Shown piece after piece: positions 7,935 to 15,233 of a DNA stretch of 64,000 nucleotides (position 1 is its first letter; each line of letters begins with the position of its first letter). The position numbers were made by a program, and so were the translations under genes. The notes under the pieces are model-generated. The model saw nothing but the letters and a program-made list of their open reading frames with translations, did no database searches and was not told the DNA's origin. Source of the DNA: Paenibacillus cellulositrophicus (lineage in GTDB: Bacteria > Bacillota > Bacilli > Paenibacillales > Paenibacillaceae); NCBI RefSeq assembly GCF_009363095.1, contig NZ_CP045296.1, forward strand, positions 434,001 to 498,000. The letters run 5' to 3'.

Positions 7935-8803
7935 TGAGCAATCCTATCGGAATGCGGATACCACCCAAAATCGGTGCGGAAGGTATCCGGCAAACGGCTC
8001 TGTGGGCAGCAGAAGCCGGGCTGGATATTCTGGATGTTCCGCAGCTGACTCCGGAAGTAAAGCAGGCGTGCGAAGAGGCCGGCATCGGAATCGGATCGGT
8101 CGATGCCCAGCAAACGGCAAAGCTTCTCAGCCGCGACGACTCTGTAAGAGAGGCGGCTGTGACCTCAGTAAAACAGCAAATGGACGGAATATCGGAACTC
8201 GGCGGCAGTGTCATGTTTATGTGTCTCGTCCCGGAAGACCATACACTGCCGCGCAGGGAGGGCTTCGCTATCTGGAAGGATACGTTTCCGGAACTGGTCC
8301 GCCATGCCGAGGAGAAGGGTGTATATATGGCGATCGAGGGCTGGCCCGGTCCGGCGCCGTATTATCCGACACTGGGATGTACGCCGGAAATGTGGAGAGC
8401 GATGTTCGAAGCGATCCCTTCGCGGCATTTCGGGCTCAACTATGATCCTTCCCACCTGGTCCGGCTGGGCATTGATTATCTCCGCGCTTTAAGCGAATTC
8501 GGGGACCGTGTCGTTCACTGCCACGGCAAGGACACGGAAATTTTGCACGATGAGCTGTACGAGTGCGGCGTCATCCCGGCAACCTTCGGGGAGAAATATG
8601 GCTTCTCTGAAGGCTCATGGCGCTATACGATCCCTGGGCATGGCGAAGTGGAATGGAGCAAGGTTGCCGTAAGGCTTGACCGGCTTGGTTATCAGGGAGC
8701 GGTAAGTATCGAGCTCGAAGATCACCGGTTCTGGGGATCGATCGAGGCGGAGCGGCAGGGGATCGTGAAGGCTGCCGAACATTTGGCTCAGTATTTTAAA
8801 TGA
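7934..8803 (+). CDS. Sugar phosphate isomerase/epimerase-like TIM-barrel protein
   Basis: A 289-residue protein of the xylose-isomerase-like/AP endonuclease 2 superfamily. Hallmarks of the metal-binding barrel are visible: YMAIEGWPGPAPYYPT, FGLNYDPSHLVRLGIDYL, VVHCHGKDTEI and the C-terminal GAVSIELEDHRFWG, which together give the Glu, Asp, His and Glu that usually hold a divalent metal. Homologues isomerise or epimerise ketoses, inosose or related sugars. The one-base overlap with the preceding oxidoreductase and a terminator 64 bp after the stop define a two-gene operon. No transporter is attached, so the substrate may be an intermediate made elsewhere. Confidence 0.85.
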   Translation: MSNPIGMRIPPKIGAEGIRQTALWAAEAGLDILDVPQLTPEVKQACEEAGIGIGSVDAQQTAKLLSRDDSVREAAVTSVKQQMDGISELGGSVMFMCLVPEDHTLPRREGFAIWKDTFPELVRHAEEKGVYMAIEGWPGPAPYYPTLGCTPEMWRAMFEAIPSRHFGLNYDPSHLVRLGIDYLRALSEFGDRVVHCHGKDTEILHDELYECGVIPATFGEKYGFSEGSWRYTIPGHGEVEWSKVAVRLDRLGYQGAVSIELEDHRFWGSIEAERQGIVKAAEHLAQYFK

Positions 8804-8866
8804 TTTGGACCGGCATATATATCCGGCTGTCTTGAATGAAAGGCATCCAGGGGATTCAATCCCGTC

Positions 8867-8905
8867 ATCATCCCGCCATCTCGGATGGCGGGATGATTAT
8901 TTTTC
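8867..8905 (+). terminator. Terminator of the oxidoreductase/isomerase operon
   Basis: ATCATCCCGCCAT and ATGGCGGGATGAT form a perfect 13-bp stem with a 5-base loop, followed by TATTTTT. Confidence 0.92.
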
Positions 8906-9003
8906 TGTATCCTTGCCCTTATTTCCTGTGGTAACATCGGGATAACAATGTCCGGACCGCGTCGGCTCCGGCTAACCACACATGATTTGGAGCCTGCAAC
9001 CTT

Positions 9004-10719
9004 ATGGGAACACCTTACTCCGCTGTCCTGACTCTGATCGTATCCGCCGGTGTGTTAAATCTTCTGATGGGTTTATATGCCCTGTCGGGAAGGTCCAAGC
9101 TCACCATGGTGAGAACCTTTTTTGCGTTCAGCCTTTTGGCAGCCATTTATACGTTCGGGTCCGCGCTTGAACTTGCCAGCGGTTCGCTCGAAGAAATCAA
9201 GTTCTGGATCAAGTTCGAATACTTGGGCATGCCGTTCCTGCCTCCGCTGAATCTGCTCATCATTATGTCCTATCTCGGTATGGAGCGTTATTTGGGAAGG
9301 CGTCTCAAGATAGCCATGTTCATCATTCCCGCCGTCACACTGCTGCTGGTCATGACGAACGATTCGCATCACCTCTATTACCGCGACATTGTCCTGCGGG
9401 CAGGCGGGTCCAGCCTTAAGGCGGACGTAGTGGGGGGGCCCTGGTATATTATTCAAGGTGCCTACACGTTCGGGTGCATGATCGGCGGTGTCGTGCTTCT
9501 GCTGAGGAACTGGCGGAGAATGCCTTCTTACCGCTTTCAGCTCGGCACGATGCTGATCGGCCTGGTGCTGCCGCTTGCCGGAGACTTTCTTTACCTGGGC
9601 GGTCTAACCCCTGAAGGGATGGATCCGATTCCGGTCATCATGACGGTGACTTCAGCGCTTTACTTATGGGCGCTTGTGTCCAAAGGATTGTTTCACGTCG
9701 CTCCGATTGCCCGGGACAAGCTGTTTGCCAGCATGCGTGACGGGGTGCTGGTGCTCGACAGGGACAACCGGCTGGTCGATTACAACCCTGCCGCCGGCGC
9801 CATGATTCCAGAGCTCGGTGTCTCGTCCATTGGGGAGCAGCTGGAAGGGCTGTGGGAAAAGCACGCCGGTGGACCGCTGCTTCATTACGATCCGGATACG
9901 GATAGCGGTTCAGGAGCGGATATCCAGGAATTGTACTGGCATATCGGAGAGAGGAACTTCAACTATCAAATCCGGACGTCTGTCATCCTCAATCAGGGCG
10001 GGCAGACTGCCGGACGGCTGATCGTGCTGATCGATGTCACCGAGAAAGCGCGTCTTCAGGAAGAGCTTCGCCAGCTGGCTTACTATGACGGGTTGACGCG
10101 GATTTACAACCGTGTCCATTTTATGAAGCTGGCCAGCGGCCTGCTGTACGACTGCCTGAAACAGGAGGAGCCGATGTCGCTGCTGCTGTTCGACATCGAT
10201 CACTTCAAGCGGATCAACGATGAGTTCGGGCATGATACGGGCGATGACGCCCTGATGCACATCGTCGCGGTATGCCGTGAGCAGCTGCGCCCCGAGGATG
10301 TGTTTGGCAGGTACGGGGGCGAGGAGTTTGTGGTCGCCCTTCCGGGGCTCAGTCCGGAAGAGGCTGCCGGGGCAGCGGAGCGCATACGCGCCAGCCTTGC
10401 CCTGCAGCCGCTTGAGACAGCGGGCGGTCCCCTGTCGATGACGGTTAGTTTTGGCGCCGCAGGCTTGCCTGCGGCCTGCTTGGCGAGAATGGAAGCAGCG
10501 GCGAGCAGGGAGGCAGGCGATACCGGCCCGTCGTCAGCCTGGGTCCGTGATGGGGGTCTTGCATCAGGATTGGAAGACACATCCGAGGGAGTACTCCCTA
10601 TAGGAGAGGAATGGCCGGATGCCGAACTGCGGCGGCTGTTGAAGATGGCCGACCGGGCGCTGTACGATGCCAAGCGGGCCGGAAGAGACACGGTGCGGAT
10701 TGCCGCGGAAACGTCCTGA
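9004..10719 (+). CDS. Membrane-bound diguanylate cyclase (7TM-PAS-GGDEF)
   Basis: A 571-residue protein predicted to make cyclic di-GMP. Residues about 1-225 contain seven or eight hydrophobic helices resembling the 7TM N-terminal domain of certain histidine kinases; residues about 235-350 form a PAS-like sensor (VLVLDRDNRLVDYNPAAG); the GGDEF domain follows with DGLTRIYNRVHF, LLFDIDHFKRIND and GRYGGEEF (GGEEF at 438-442). The inhibitory RxxD site is intact, RPED five residues before GGEEF. Oddly, about 45-50 Gly/Ala/Ser-rich residues (from LPAACLARMEAAASRE to VLPIGEEW) are inserted between the strand TVSFGAAG and the terminal helix MADRALYDAKRAGRD. The start ATG has only a weak GGAG. It is a single gene with unknown ligand. 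Confidence 0.9.
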   Translation: MGTPYSAVLTLIVSAGVLNLLMGLYALSGRSKLTMVRTFFAFSLLAAIYTFGSALELASGSLEEIKFWIKFEYLGMPFLPPLNLLIIMSYLGMERYLGRRLKIAMFIIPAVTLLLVMTNDSHHLYYRDIVLRAGGSSLKADVVGGPWYIIQGAYTFGCMIGGVVLLLRNWRRMPSYRFQLGTMLIGLVLPLAGDFLYLGGLTPEGMDPIPVIMTVTSALYLWALVSKGLFHVAPIARDKLFASMRDGVLVLDRDNRLVDYNPAAGAMIPELGVSSIGEQLEGLWEKHAGGPLLHYDPDTDSGSGADIQELYWHIGERNFNYQIRTSVILNQGGQTAGRLIVLIDVTEKARLQEELRQLAYYDGLTRIYNRVHFMKLASGLLYDCLKQEEPMSLLLFDIDHFKRINDEFGHDTGDDALMHIVAVCREQLRPEDVFGRYGGEEFVVALPGLSPEEAAGAAERIRASLALQPLETAGGPLSMTVSFGAAGLPAACLARMEAAASREAGDTGPSSAWVRDGGLASGLEDTSEGVLPIGEEWPDAELRRLLKMADRALYDAKRAGRDTVRIAAETS

Positions 10720-10732
10720 ACAATATGGAACG

Positions 10733-10775
10733 AAGGAAGCCAGACCATTGGGGGCTGGCCTTATTTGTGTATATG
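10733..10775. terminator. Weak hairpin between convergent genes
   Basis: GCCAG/CTGGC with a flanking AAG/CTT extension and TTATTTG after it; stability is modest. Confidence 0.3.
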
Positions 10776-10805
10776 CATAGTGTATATGAATACTACATTG
10801 TCACA

Positions 10806-11699
10806 CTAATCTTCCGTTCTGGCGGCCGTCCTCGTTATGGATGCGTGTGACTGCCGGTATTCCCTTGGCGTCATGCCGGTAATCTTCTTGAAGAGCCCGT
10901 TGAAAAACGCGATGTCCGTATACCCCACGGCGCCTGAGATATCGTGAATCCGGAGGTGACTTGACCGGAGCAGGCGGCAAGCCTCCTGAATCCGGATCCG
11001 CTGCAGATACTTGATGGGTGTGAGTCCGGTATGTTTGACGAACAGCCTCTGAAACTGCCGCTCCCCAATCCCCAGCTCACCGGCAAGCTCCTCTACGGTA
11101 AACGGACGGCTGTAATGGCCATGAAGCATGGACAGCACATGGTCCATACCTACGGTAGGCGGCGGTGCCCCTTCCACCGCGGCTTCATGGATCCGGATGA
11201 TGCAGATCATCAGCTGAAGCATGCCTGCATACAAGGCGGTTTCCCTTCCGGTACGCTCCACCGAATACTCACGATAGAGCCGTTCAAACCAGCCTTTGGC
11301 TTCGCCGTCACGGTCGCGGTAGTGCATGATTTCGTTAAAAGCCAGAAGCTTTCCAAGCTCATCGCCTCCAGGCACCATTTCCAAAATTTTGGTGGCATTC
11401 TCCATGGAAGTCAGGCAGTTATACACGATCAGCTGACGGTCCTTGGCCGTTGACCCCGGCCGGAACACATGCGAAGCGCCGATCGGAATGACAAACAGGT
11501 CCCCCGCAGATACGGGCATGACCGCATCGCCTGTATGGTGATACCCGGTTCCTTCACTGACATAACTCATTTCCAGAAAATCATGGTGATGTTCGGTTAA
11601 CTCATAGGACTCGGCGTTGCGGTTTACGAAAATCGAGAAGTCATCCCAATTGTTGAAATACTCCCTTCCGCTCAGCAGCCTTACCGTACGCTTAGGCAT
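10806..11699 (-). CDS. AraC-family transcriptional regulator, probably for rhamnose genes
   Basis: A 297-residue regulator with an N-terminal cupin-like sensor (HHHDFLEMSYVSEGTG, AGDLFVIPIGASHVF) and a C-terminal AraC double helix-turn-helix, including FTVEELAGELGIGERQFQRLF and the signature IHDISGAVGYTDIAFFNGLFKKITGMTPREYR. The start is the ATG at 11699 (RBS GAGGAT); the frame stays open upstream to a position with no RBS. The gene is divergent from rhaB-rhaA, as rhaS/rhaR-like activators commonly are, so it probably senses L-rhamnose and activates these genes. The ligand and direction of control are inference. Repeated TTACC/GGTAA motifs lie between the two start sites. Confidence 0.85.
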   Translation of the reverse strand: MPKRTVRLLSGREYFNNWDDFSIFVNRNAESYELTEHHHDFLEMSYVSEGTGYHHTGDAVMPVSAGDLFVIPIGASHVFRPGSTAKDRQLIVYNCLTSMENATKILEMVPGGDELGKLLAFNEIMHYRDRDGEAKGWFERLYREYSVERTGRETALYAGMLQLMICIIRIHEAAVEGAPPPTVGMDHVLSMLHGHYSRPFTVEELAGELGIGERQFQRLFVKHTGLTPIKYLQRIRIQEACRLLRSSHLRIHDISGAVGYTDIAFFNGLFKKITGMTPREYRQSHASITRTAARTED

Positions 11700-11724
11700 G
11701 ATGATTATCCTCGCTATGTCGGAA

Positions 11725-11782
11725 TTACCGGGTAAAATGTCGCTTTCACCTAAATTACCCGGGGTGTTAATCATTTTATGAT
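11725..11782. promoter_or_regulatory. Candidate AraC operator/promoter region for rhaBA
   Basis: TTACCGGGTAA (11725-11735, perfect palindrome) and the related TTACCCGGGGT (11755-11765) are centred 30 bp apart, about three helical turns. The second overlaps the place of a poor -35 box, 16 bp before TATGAT (11777-11782), as expected for an activator-dependent promoter. The assignment is positional. Confidence 0.4.
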
Positions 11783-11898
11783 AAATAGGAGGATAGAACA
11801 AGATCTGGTCATGGAACGCTGGAATGTTGCGCGACAAGGTATATGGGAGCAGCCGAAAGGCTGGCGGCAGAAACTATTCCTGATATAGCAAAGCGATT

Positions 11899-11912
11899 CG
11901 AAAGCGTTTCCA
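11899..11912 (+). promoter_or_regulatory. Candidate cre (CcpA) site before rhaB
   Basis: CGAAAGCGTTTCCA matches the cre consensus TGWAANCGNTNWCA except at the first and twelfth positions. It lies downstream of the presumed promoter and 15 bases before the proposed start, where CcpA would act as a roadblock. Confidence 0.5.
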
Positions 11913-11927
11913 TGGGGGAGGACGAAC

Positions 11928-13400
11928 TTGGTTCAGAAAGGGGATGGATGGATGGATGCTCATATCGCCGTCGATATCGGGGCATCAAGCGGGCGCCTTG
12001 TTCTCGGAAGGCTGAAGGATTCCAAGCTTGCGCTGGAGGAAATCCACCGATTCGACAACGGCTTCCGTGAGCTGAACGGCTCCCTGTATTGGGATATCGA
12101 GCATTTGCTGGAGCAAATCGTTGCAGGGCTGCAGGCAGCCAAGAAGGCCGGCATCGATTCCTGTACTTTGGGGATCGATACCTGGGCAGTGGATTATGCA
12201 CTGGTTGACCGGGAAGGCAGGAGGCTTAGGGAAGTCTATGCGTACCGTGACCGGCGGACGGATTCGGCCCCGGCGGAGCTGGAAAAGCTGATTTCCCGCG
12301 AAGCCCTGTATGAGAAGACAGGCATCCAGCAGCTGACGTTCAACACGATCTACCAGCTGTTTGCACATGACCGGGAAGAACGGACACGGGCGGACCAGGT
12401 TCTGCTCGTACCGGATTATTTGTATTTCCGTCTGTCAGGCAGACGGATCAACGAAGTGACCAACGCGTCCACCACCCAGCTGCTGAACTTGCAGAGCCGG
12501 GATTATGATGCAGAGCTGTTGTCCATTCTCGGGATGCGGCGGGAACAGTTTGCTGCGTTGACCGAGCCGGGAACCTCCCTTGGAGGGCTGGACCCGGCAC
12601 TTCAGCAGCGGTACGATTTGCCGTCATGCAGCCTCGTCGTTGCGGCAACCCATGATACCGCTTCCGCGGTGCTTGGTGTGCCTGCCCGTGAGGGGAGTTC
12701 CTGGGCCTACTTGAGCAGCGGCACTTGGTCACTTCTGGGCGTGGAGAGGGATCAGCCCCTGAACACGAAGGAAACGATGGCAGCGAACTACACCAACGAA
12801 TGGGGCGCGTACGGAACTTATCGTTTTTTGAAAAATATTACGGGCCTCTGGTTAATACAGGAGGTTCGCCGGCAGAGCGGAGACCGGTACAGCTTTGCTG
12901 AGCTGGTTCAAATGGCGGAGCAGAGCGAGCCTTACCGCAGCCTGATCGACTGCAATGACGACCGGTTCTTAAATCCGCCGGATATGGCGGAGGAGATCCG
13001 CCGCTTTTGCAGGGACACCGGGCAGAAGGTTCCGGAGTCGTTGGCCCAGGTGGCACGCTGCATCTTCGACAGCTTGGCTTTAAGCTACGGCACTTACTTG
13101 GATGAGCTGGAAGCGCTGACCGGAGAATCCGTCGAAGTCCTGCACATCGTGGGCGGCGGAGCGAAAAACGAGCTGCTCTGCCAGCTGACAGCGGACGCCA
13201 CAGGCAGGGAGGTCTGTGCAGGCCCCGTCGAATCCACGGCGCTCGGCAACCTGATGGTCCAAATGATCCAAACTGGAGTGTTCAGGGATATTCACGAAGC
13301 CAGAAAAACCGTTGCCGAATCTTTTGAAGTGACCCGCTATAGACCAGGTCCCCTTGCGGCAGGCGTTAAGGATCGCTGGAATAGGATCGTGAAAAAATGA
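11928..13400 (+). CDS. rhaB: L-rhamnulokinase RhaB
   Basis: Phosphorylates L-rhamnulose to L-rhamnulose-1-phosphate with ATP. A 490-residue FGGY-family kinase: N-terminal phosphate motif HIAVDIGASSGRLVLG, central LGIDTWAVDYAL, the substrate region ATHDTASAV, and the ATP-site adenosine motif LHIVGGGAKNELLCQLTADATGREV. Two starts are possible: TTG at 11928, six bases after GGGGGAGG, and ATG at 11952, eight bases after AAAGGGG. The latter gives a more family-like N-terminus (MDAHIAVDIG). Between them lie four GGAT repeats. It precedes rhaA by 36 bp in one operon. No rhamnulose-1-phosphate aldolase gene is in the window. Confidence 0.94.
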   Translation: MVQKGDGWMDAHIAVDIGASSGRLVLGRLKDSKLALEEIHRFDNGFRELNGSLYWDIEHLLEQIVAGLQAAKKAGIDSCTLGIDTWAVDYALVDREGRRLREVYAYRDRRTDSAPAELEKLISREALYEKTGIQQLTFNTIYQLFAHDREERTRADQVLLVPDYLYFRLSGRRINEVTNASTTQLLNLQSRDYDAELLSILGMRREQFAALTEPGTSLGGLDPALQQRYDLPSCSLVVAATHDTASAVLGVPAREGSSWAYLSSGTWSLLGVERDQPLNTKETMAANYTNEWGAYGTYRFLKNITGLWLIQEVRRQSGDRYSFAELVQMAEQSEPYRSLIDCNDDRFLNPPDMAEEIRRFCRDTGQKVPESLAQVARCIFDSLALSYGTYLDELEALTGESVEVLHIVGGGAKNELLCQLTADATGREVCAGPVESTALGNLMVQMIQTGVFRDIHEARKTVAESFEVTRYRPGPLAAGVKDRWNRIVKK

Positions 13401-13436
13401 TCATTTACCAAATCCAATTTTCGGGAGGCAAGTAAT

Positions 13437-14714
13437 ATGGATCAACAAATTCGGAAGAGCTATGAGGATGCCAAAACGCTATATTCCCAGTATGGGATCG
13501 ACGTCGACCAGGCGCTGGAAAAGCTGGCGCAAATTAAAATTTCGCTCCACTGCTGGCAGGGGGACGATGTGCGAGGTTTTCTGTTCAGAGACGCGGAGCT
13601 TAGCGGAGGAATTGCGGTAACCGGCAGTTATCCGGGACGCGCAGCCACGCCGGATCAGCTGAGAGACGATTTGGAAAAAGCCTTGTCCTTGATCCCCGGC
13701 AAGCATAAAGTGAATCTCCATGCGATATATGCGGACACCGAAGAGAAGGTTGACCTTGACGAGCTCGAGCCCCGCCATTTTCAGCGTTGGGTCGATTGGG
13801 CCAAAGATCAGGGACTCGGTCTGGATTTCAATCCTACGTATTTCTCCCACCCGAAAGCGGCCGACGGTTTTACGCTCAGCCATGCAGATGATGAAATCCG
13901 CCAGTTCTGGATCCGCCACGGCAAGGCGTCCCGCAAGATTGCCGAGTATTTCGGCCGCGAGCTGGGTCAACCCTGCGTGACCAACAGCTGGGTACCCGAC
14001 GGGTACAAGGATACGCCGGTCGACCGCCTGTCGCCGCGCCAGCGGCTGCGCGATTCGCTTGACGAGATTTTCCGCGAAGAGATCGATCCGTCGTATAACA
14101 TCGACGCGGTGGAGAGCAAATTGTTTGGTTTGGGTTCCGAGAGCTACGTTGTGGGTTCGCACGAATTTTATATGGGTTACGCGCTGTCACGGGGAAAATC
14201 GGTCTGCCTCGATGCTGGGCATTTCCATCCGACCGAAGTGATCAGCAACAAGCTGACGTCCATCCTGATGTTCAGTGAACATTTGCTGCTGCATGTCAGC
14301 CGTCCCGTGCGCTGGGACAGTGACCATGTCGTAACGATGGATGACGAGCTGCTCGAAATCGCCCGCGAGCTGGTCCGGGGTGATTTGCTGCCGAGAACGA
14401 GCATCGGCCTGGATTTCTTTGACGGCAGCATCAATCACATTGCAGCTTGGGTCATCGGCACCCGCAATACGATCAAAGCGCTCCTCCGGGCCATGCTGGA
14501 ACCGGTGGATGAGCTGAAAAGGATCGAGCTTGCAGGCGATTTCACCTCACGGCTGGCTTTGACCGAGGAGTTCAAATCCTACCCATTCGGTGCCGTGTGG
14601 GATTACTACTGCGCTTCGCAGGGCGTGCGTGTGCGTGAGCAGTGGCTGCATGAAGTGAAACGCTATGAGGAGCAAGTGTTATCCGCTAGATACAGCCTGG
14701 TTCAGAACTCTTAA
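13437..14714 (+). CDS. rhaA: L-rhamnose isomerase RhaA
   Basis: Interconverts L-rhamnose and L-rhamnulose, the first step of catabolism. The 425 residues match the length of the E. coli-type enzyme (419 aa). Characteristic stretches include KISLHCWQGDDVRGF near the N-terminus, GLDFNPTYFSHPKA, NSWVPDGYKDTP, and the metal-site segment CLDAGHFHPTE, with the following DFFDGSINHIAAWVIG. The ATG follows GGGAGGCAAGTAAT. It is the distal gene of the rhaBA operon and is followed by a strong terminator. The identification is secure. Confidence 0.96.
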   Translation: MDQQIRKSYEDAKTLYSQYGIDVDQALEKLAQIKISLHCWQGDDVRGFLFRDAELSGGIAVTGSYPGRAATPDQLRDDLEKALSLIPGKHKVNLHAIYADTEEKVDLDELEPRHFQRWVDWAKDQGLGLDFNPTYFSHPKAADGFTLSHADDEIRQFWIRHGKASRKIAEYFGRELGQPCVTNSWVPDGYKDTPVDRLSPRQRLRDSLDEIFREEIDPSYNIDAVESKLFGLGSESYVVGSHEFYMGYALSRGKSVCLDAGHFHPTEVISNKLTSILMFSEHLLLHVSRPVRWDSDHVVTMDDELLEIARELVRGDLLPRTSIGLDFFDGSINHIAAWVIGTRNTIKALLRAMLEPVDELKRIELAGDFTSRLALTEEFKSYPFGAVWDYYCASQGVRVREQWLHEVKRYEEQVLSARYSLVQNS

Positions 14715-14756
14715 TTTCTGGCAGAGCTGAGAAGGAAGTGCTTTAAATAACAGTAG

Positions 14757-14783
14757 CGACGCCGCATCCGGCGTCGTTTTTTT
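14757..14783 (+). terminator. Terminator of rhaBA
   Basis: CGACGCCG-CATC-CGGCGTCG, an 8-bp perfect stem, followed by seven T. Confidence 0.93.
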
Positions 14784-14813
14784 ATAATATCAGAAAGTAT
14801 AAACCCCAGAGCG

Positions 14814-14904
14814 ATGGCTTCCTGATATTGCAAGAAAAATTACCTTTAAACGCGGTCTGTCTTCTTTGAAAGTACGTCGATAGACGTTTTTCTTACGTCG
14901 GCAA
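14814..14904 (+). repeat. Structured noncoding element, copy A
   Basis: Roughly 90 bases that resemble the element at 52623-52712. Shared blocks are TGGCTTCCT, ATAT/ATAT-like spacer, GCAAGA, TTTAA and GCGGTCTGTC. In this copy AAGAAAAA (14832-14839) pairs with TTTTTCTT (14887-14894), flanked by ATTGC/GCAAT, and an inner GTCTGTC/GATAGAC stem is possible. The matching outer stem in the other copy has different bases but still pairs. It could be a small RNA, a regulatory leader or a short dispersed repeat. No protein-coding potential. Confidence 0.6.
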
Positions 14905-15148
14905 TAAATGTATCGTGTGGCCTGGCAGGGCAGAATTATTCTCGCATCATACTTCTCGCTAAGTTTAGTCCATGCAAGCGGCTGGACCGTTTTAATGGGA
15001 TGTCCGCGCACTGCTAATTCGTTCTATATCTGTTTCCAGCTGAATGAAAAAAGACGTGATTTTGTTCTATGGGAAGCATCAATTTGTGTATGACACGGGG
15101 GTCGAACCTCGTGCTACGATAACCGTGCGCATGAGCGTTCTAATAACA
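14905..15148. other. Intergenic region without recognisable gene
   Basis: About 240 bases between element A and the cre-like site. Short open frames exist on both strands but lack ribosome binding sites. I see nothing supportable apart from a possible upstream promoter region for the secreted protein. Confidence 0.4.
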
Positions 15149-15161
15149 TGAAAGCGCTTCA
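15149..15161 (+). promoter_or_regulatory. cre-like sequence upstream of the secreted beta-propeller gene
   Basis: TGAAAGCGCTTCA is one base short of the symmetric cre TGAAAGCGCTTTCA. It lies 73 bases before the start codon. Confidence 0.4.
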
Positions 15162-15233
15162 CATTGTGGGCGGGATGGAGTCTCATGCTTCAGGCATATG
15201 AAGGGGTTACTTTACCTAAAGGAGGCTGAAGAT

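Noticed and set aside
11811..11888. 25-codon ORF before rhaB, downstream of an AGGAGG (11787-11792) that might mark a leader peptide.
   Set aside because: The Shine-Dalgarno-like sequence is about 18 bases from the ATG, too far, and the peptide has no regulatory codon pattern.
15094..15118. Sequence on the minus strand like a tRNA T-arm (GAGGTTCGACCCCC).
   Set aside because: No acceptor, D-arm or anticodon arm can be folded around it; single T-arm-like matches are common.
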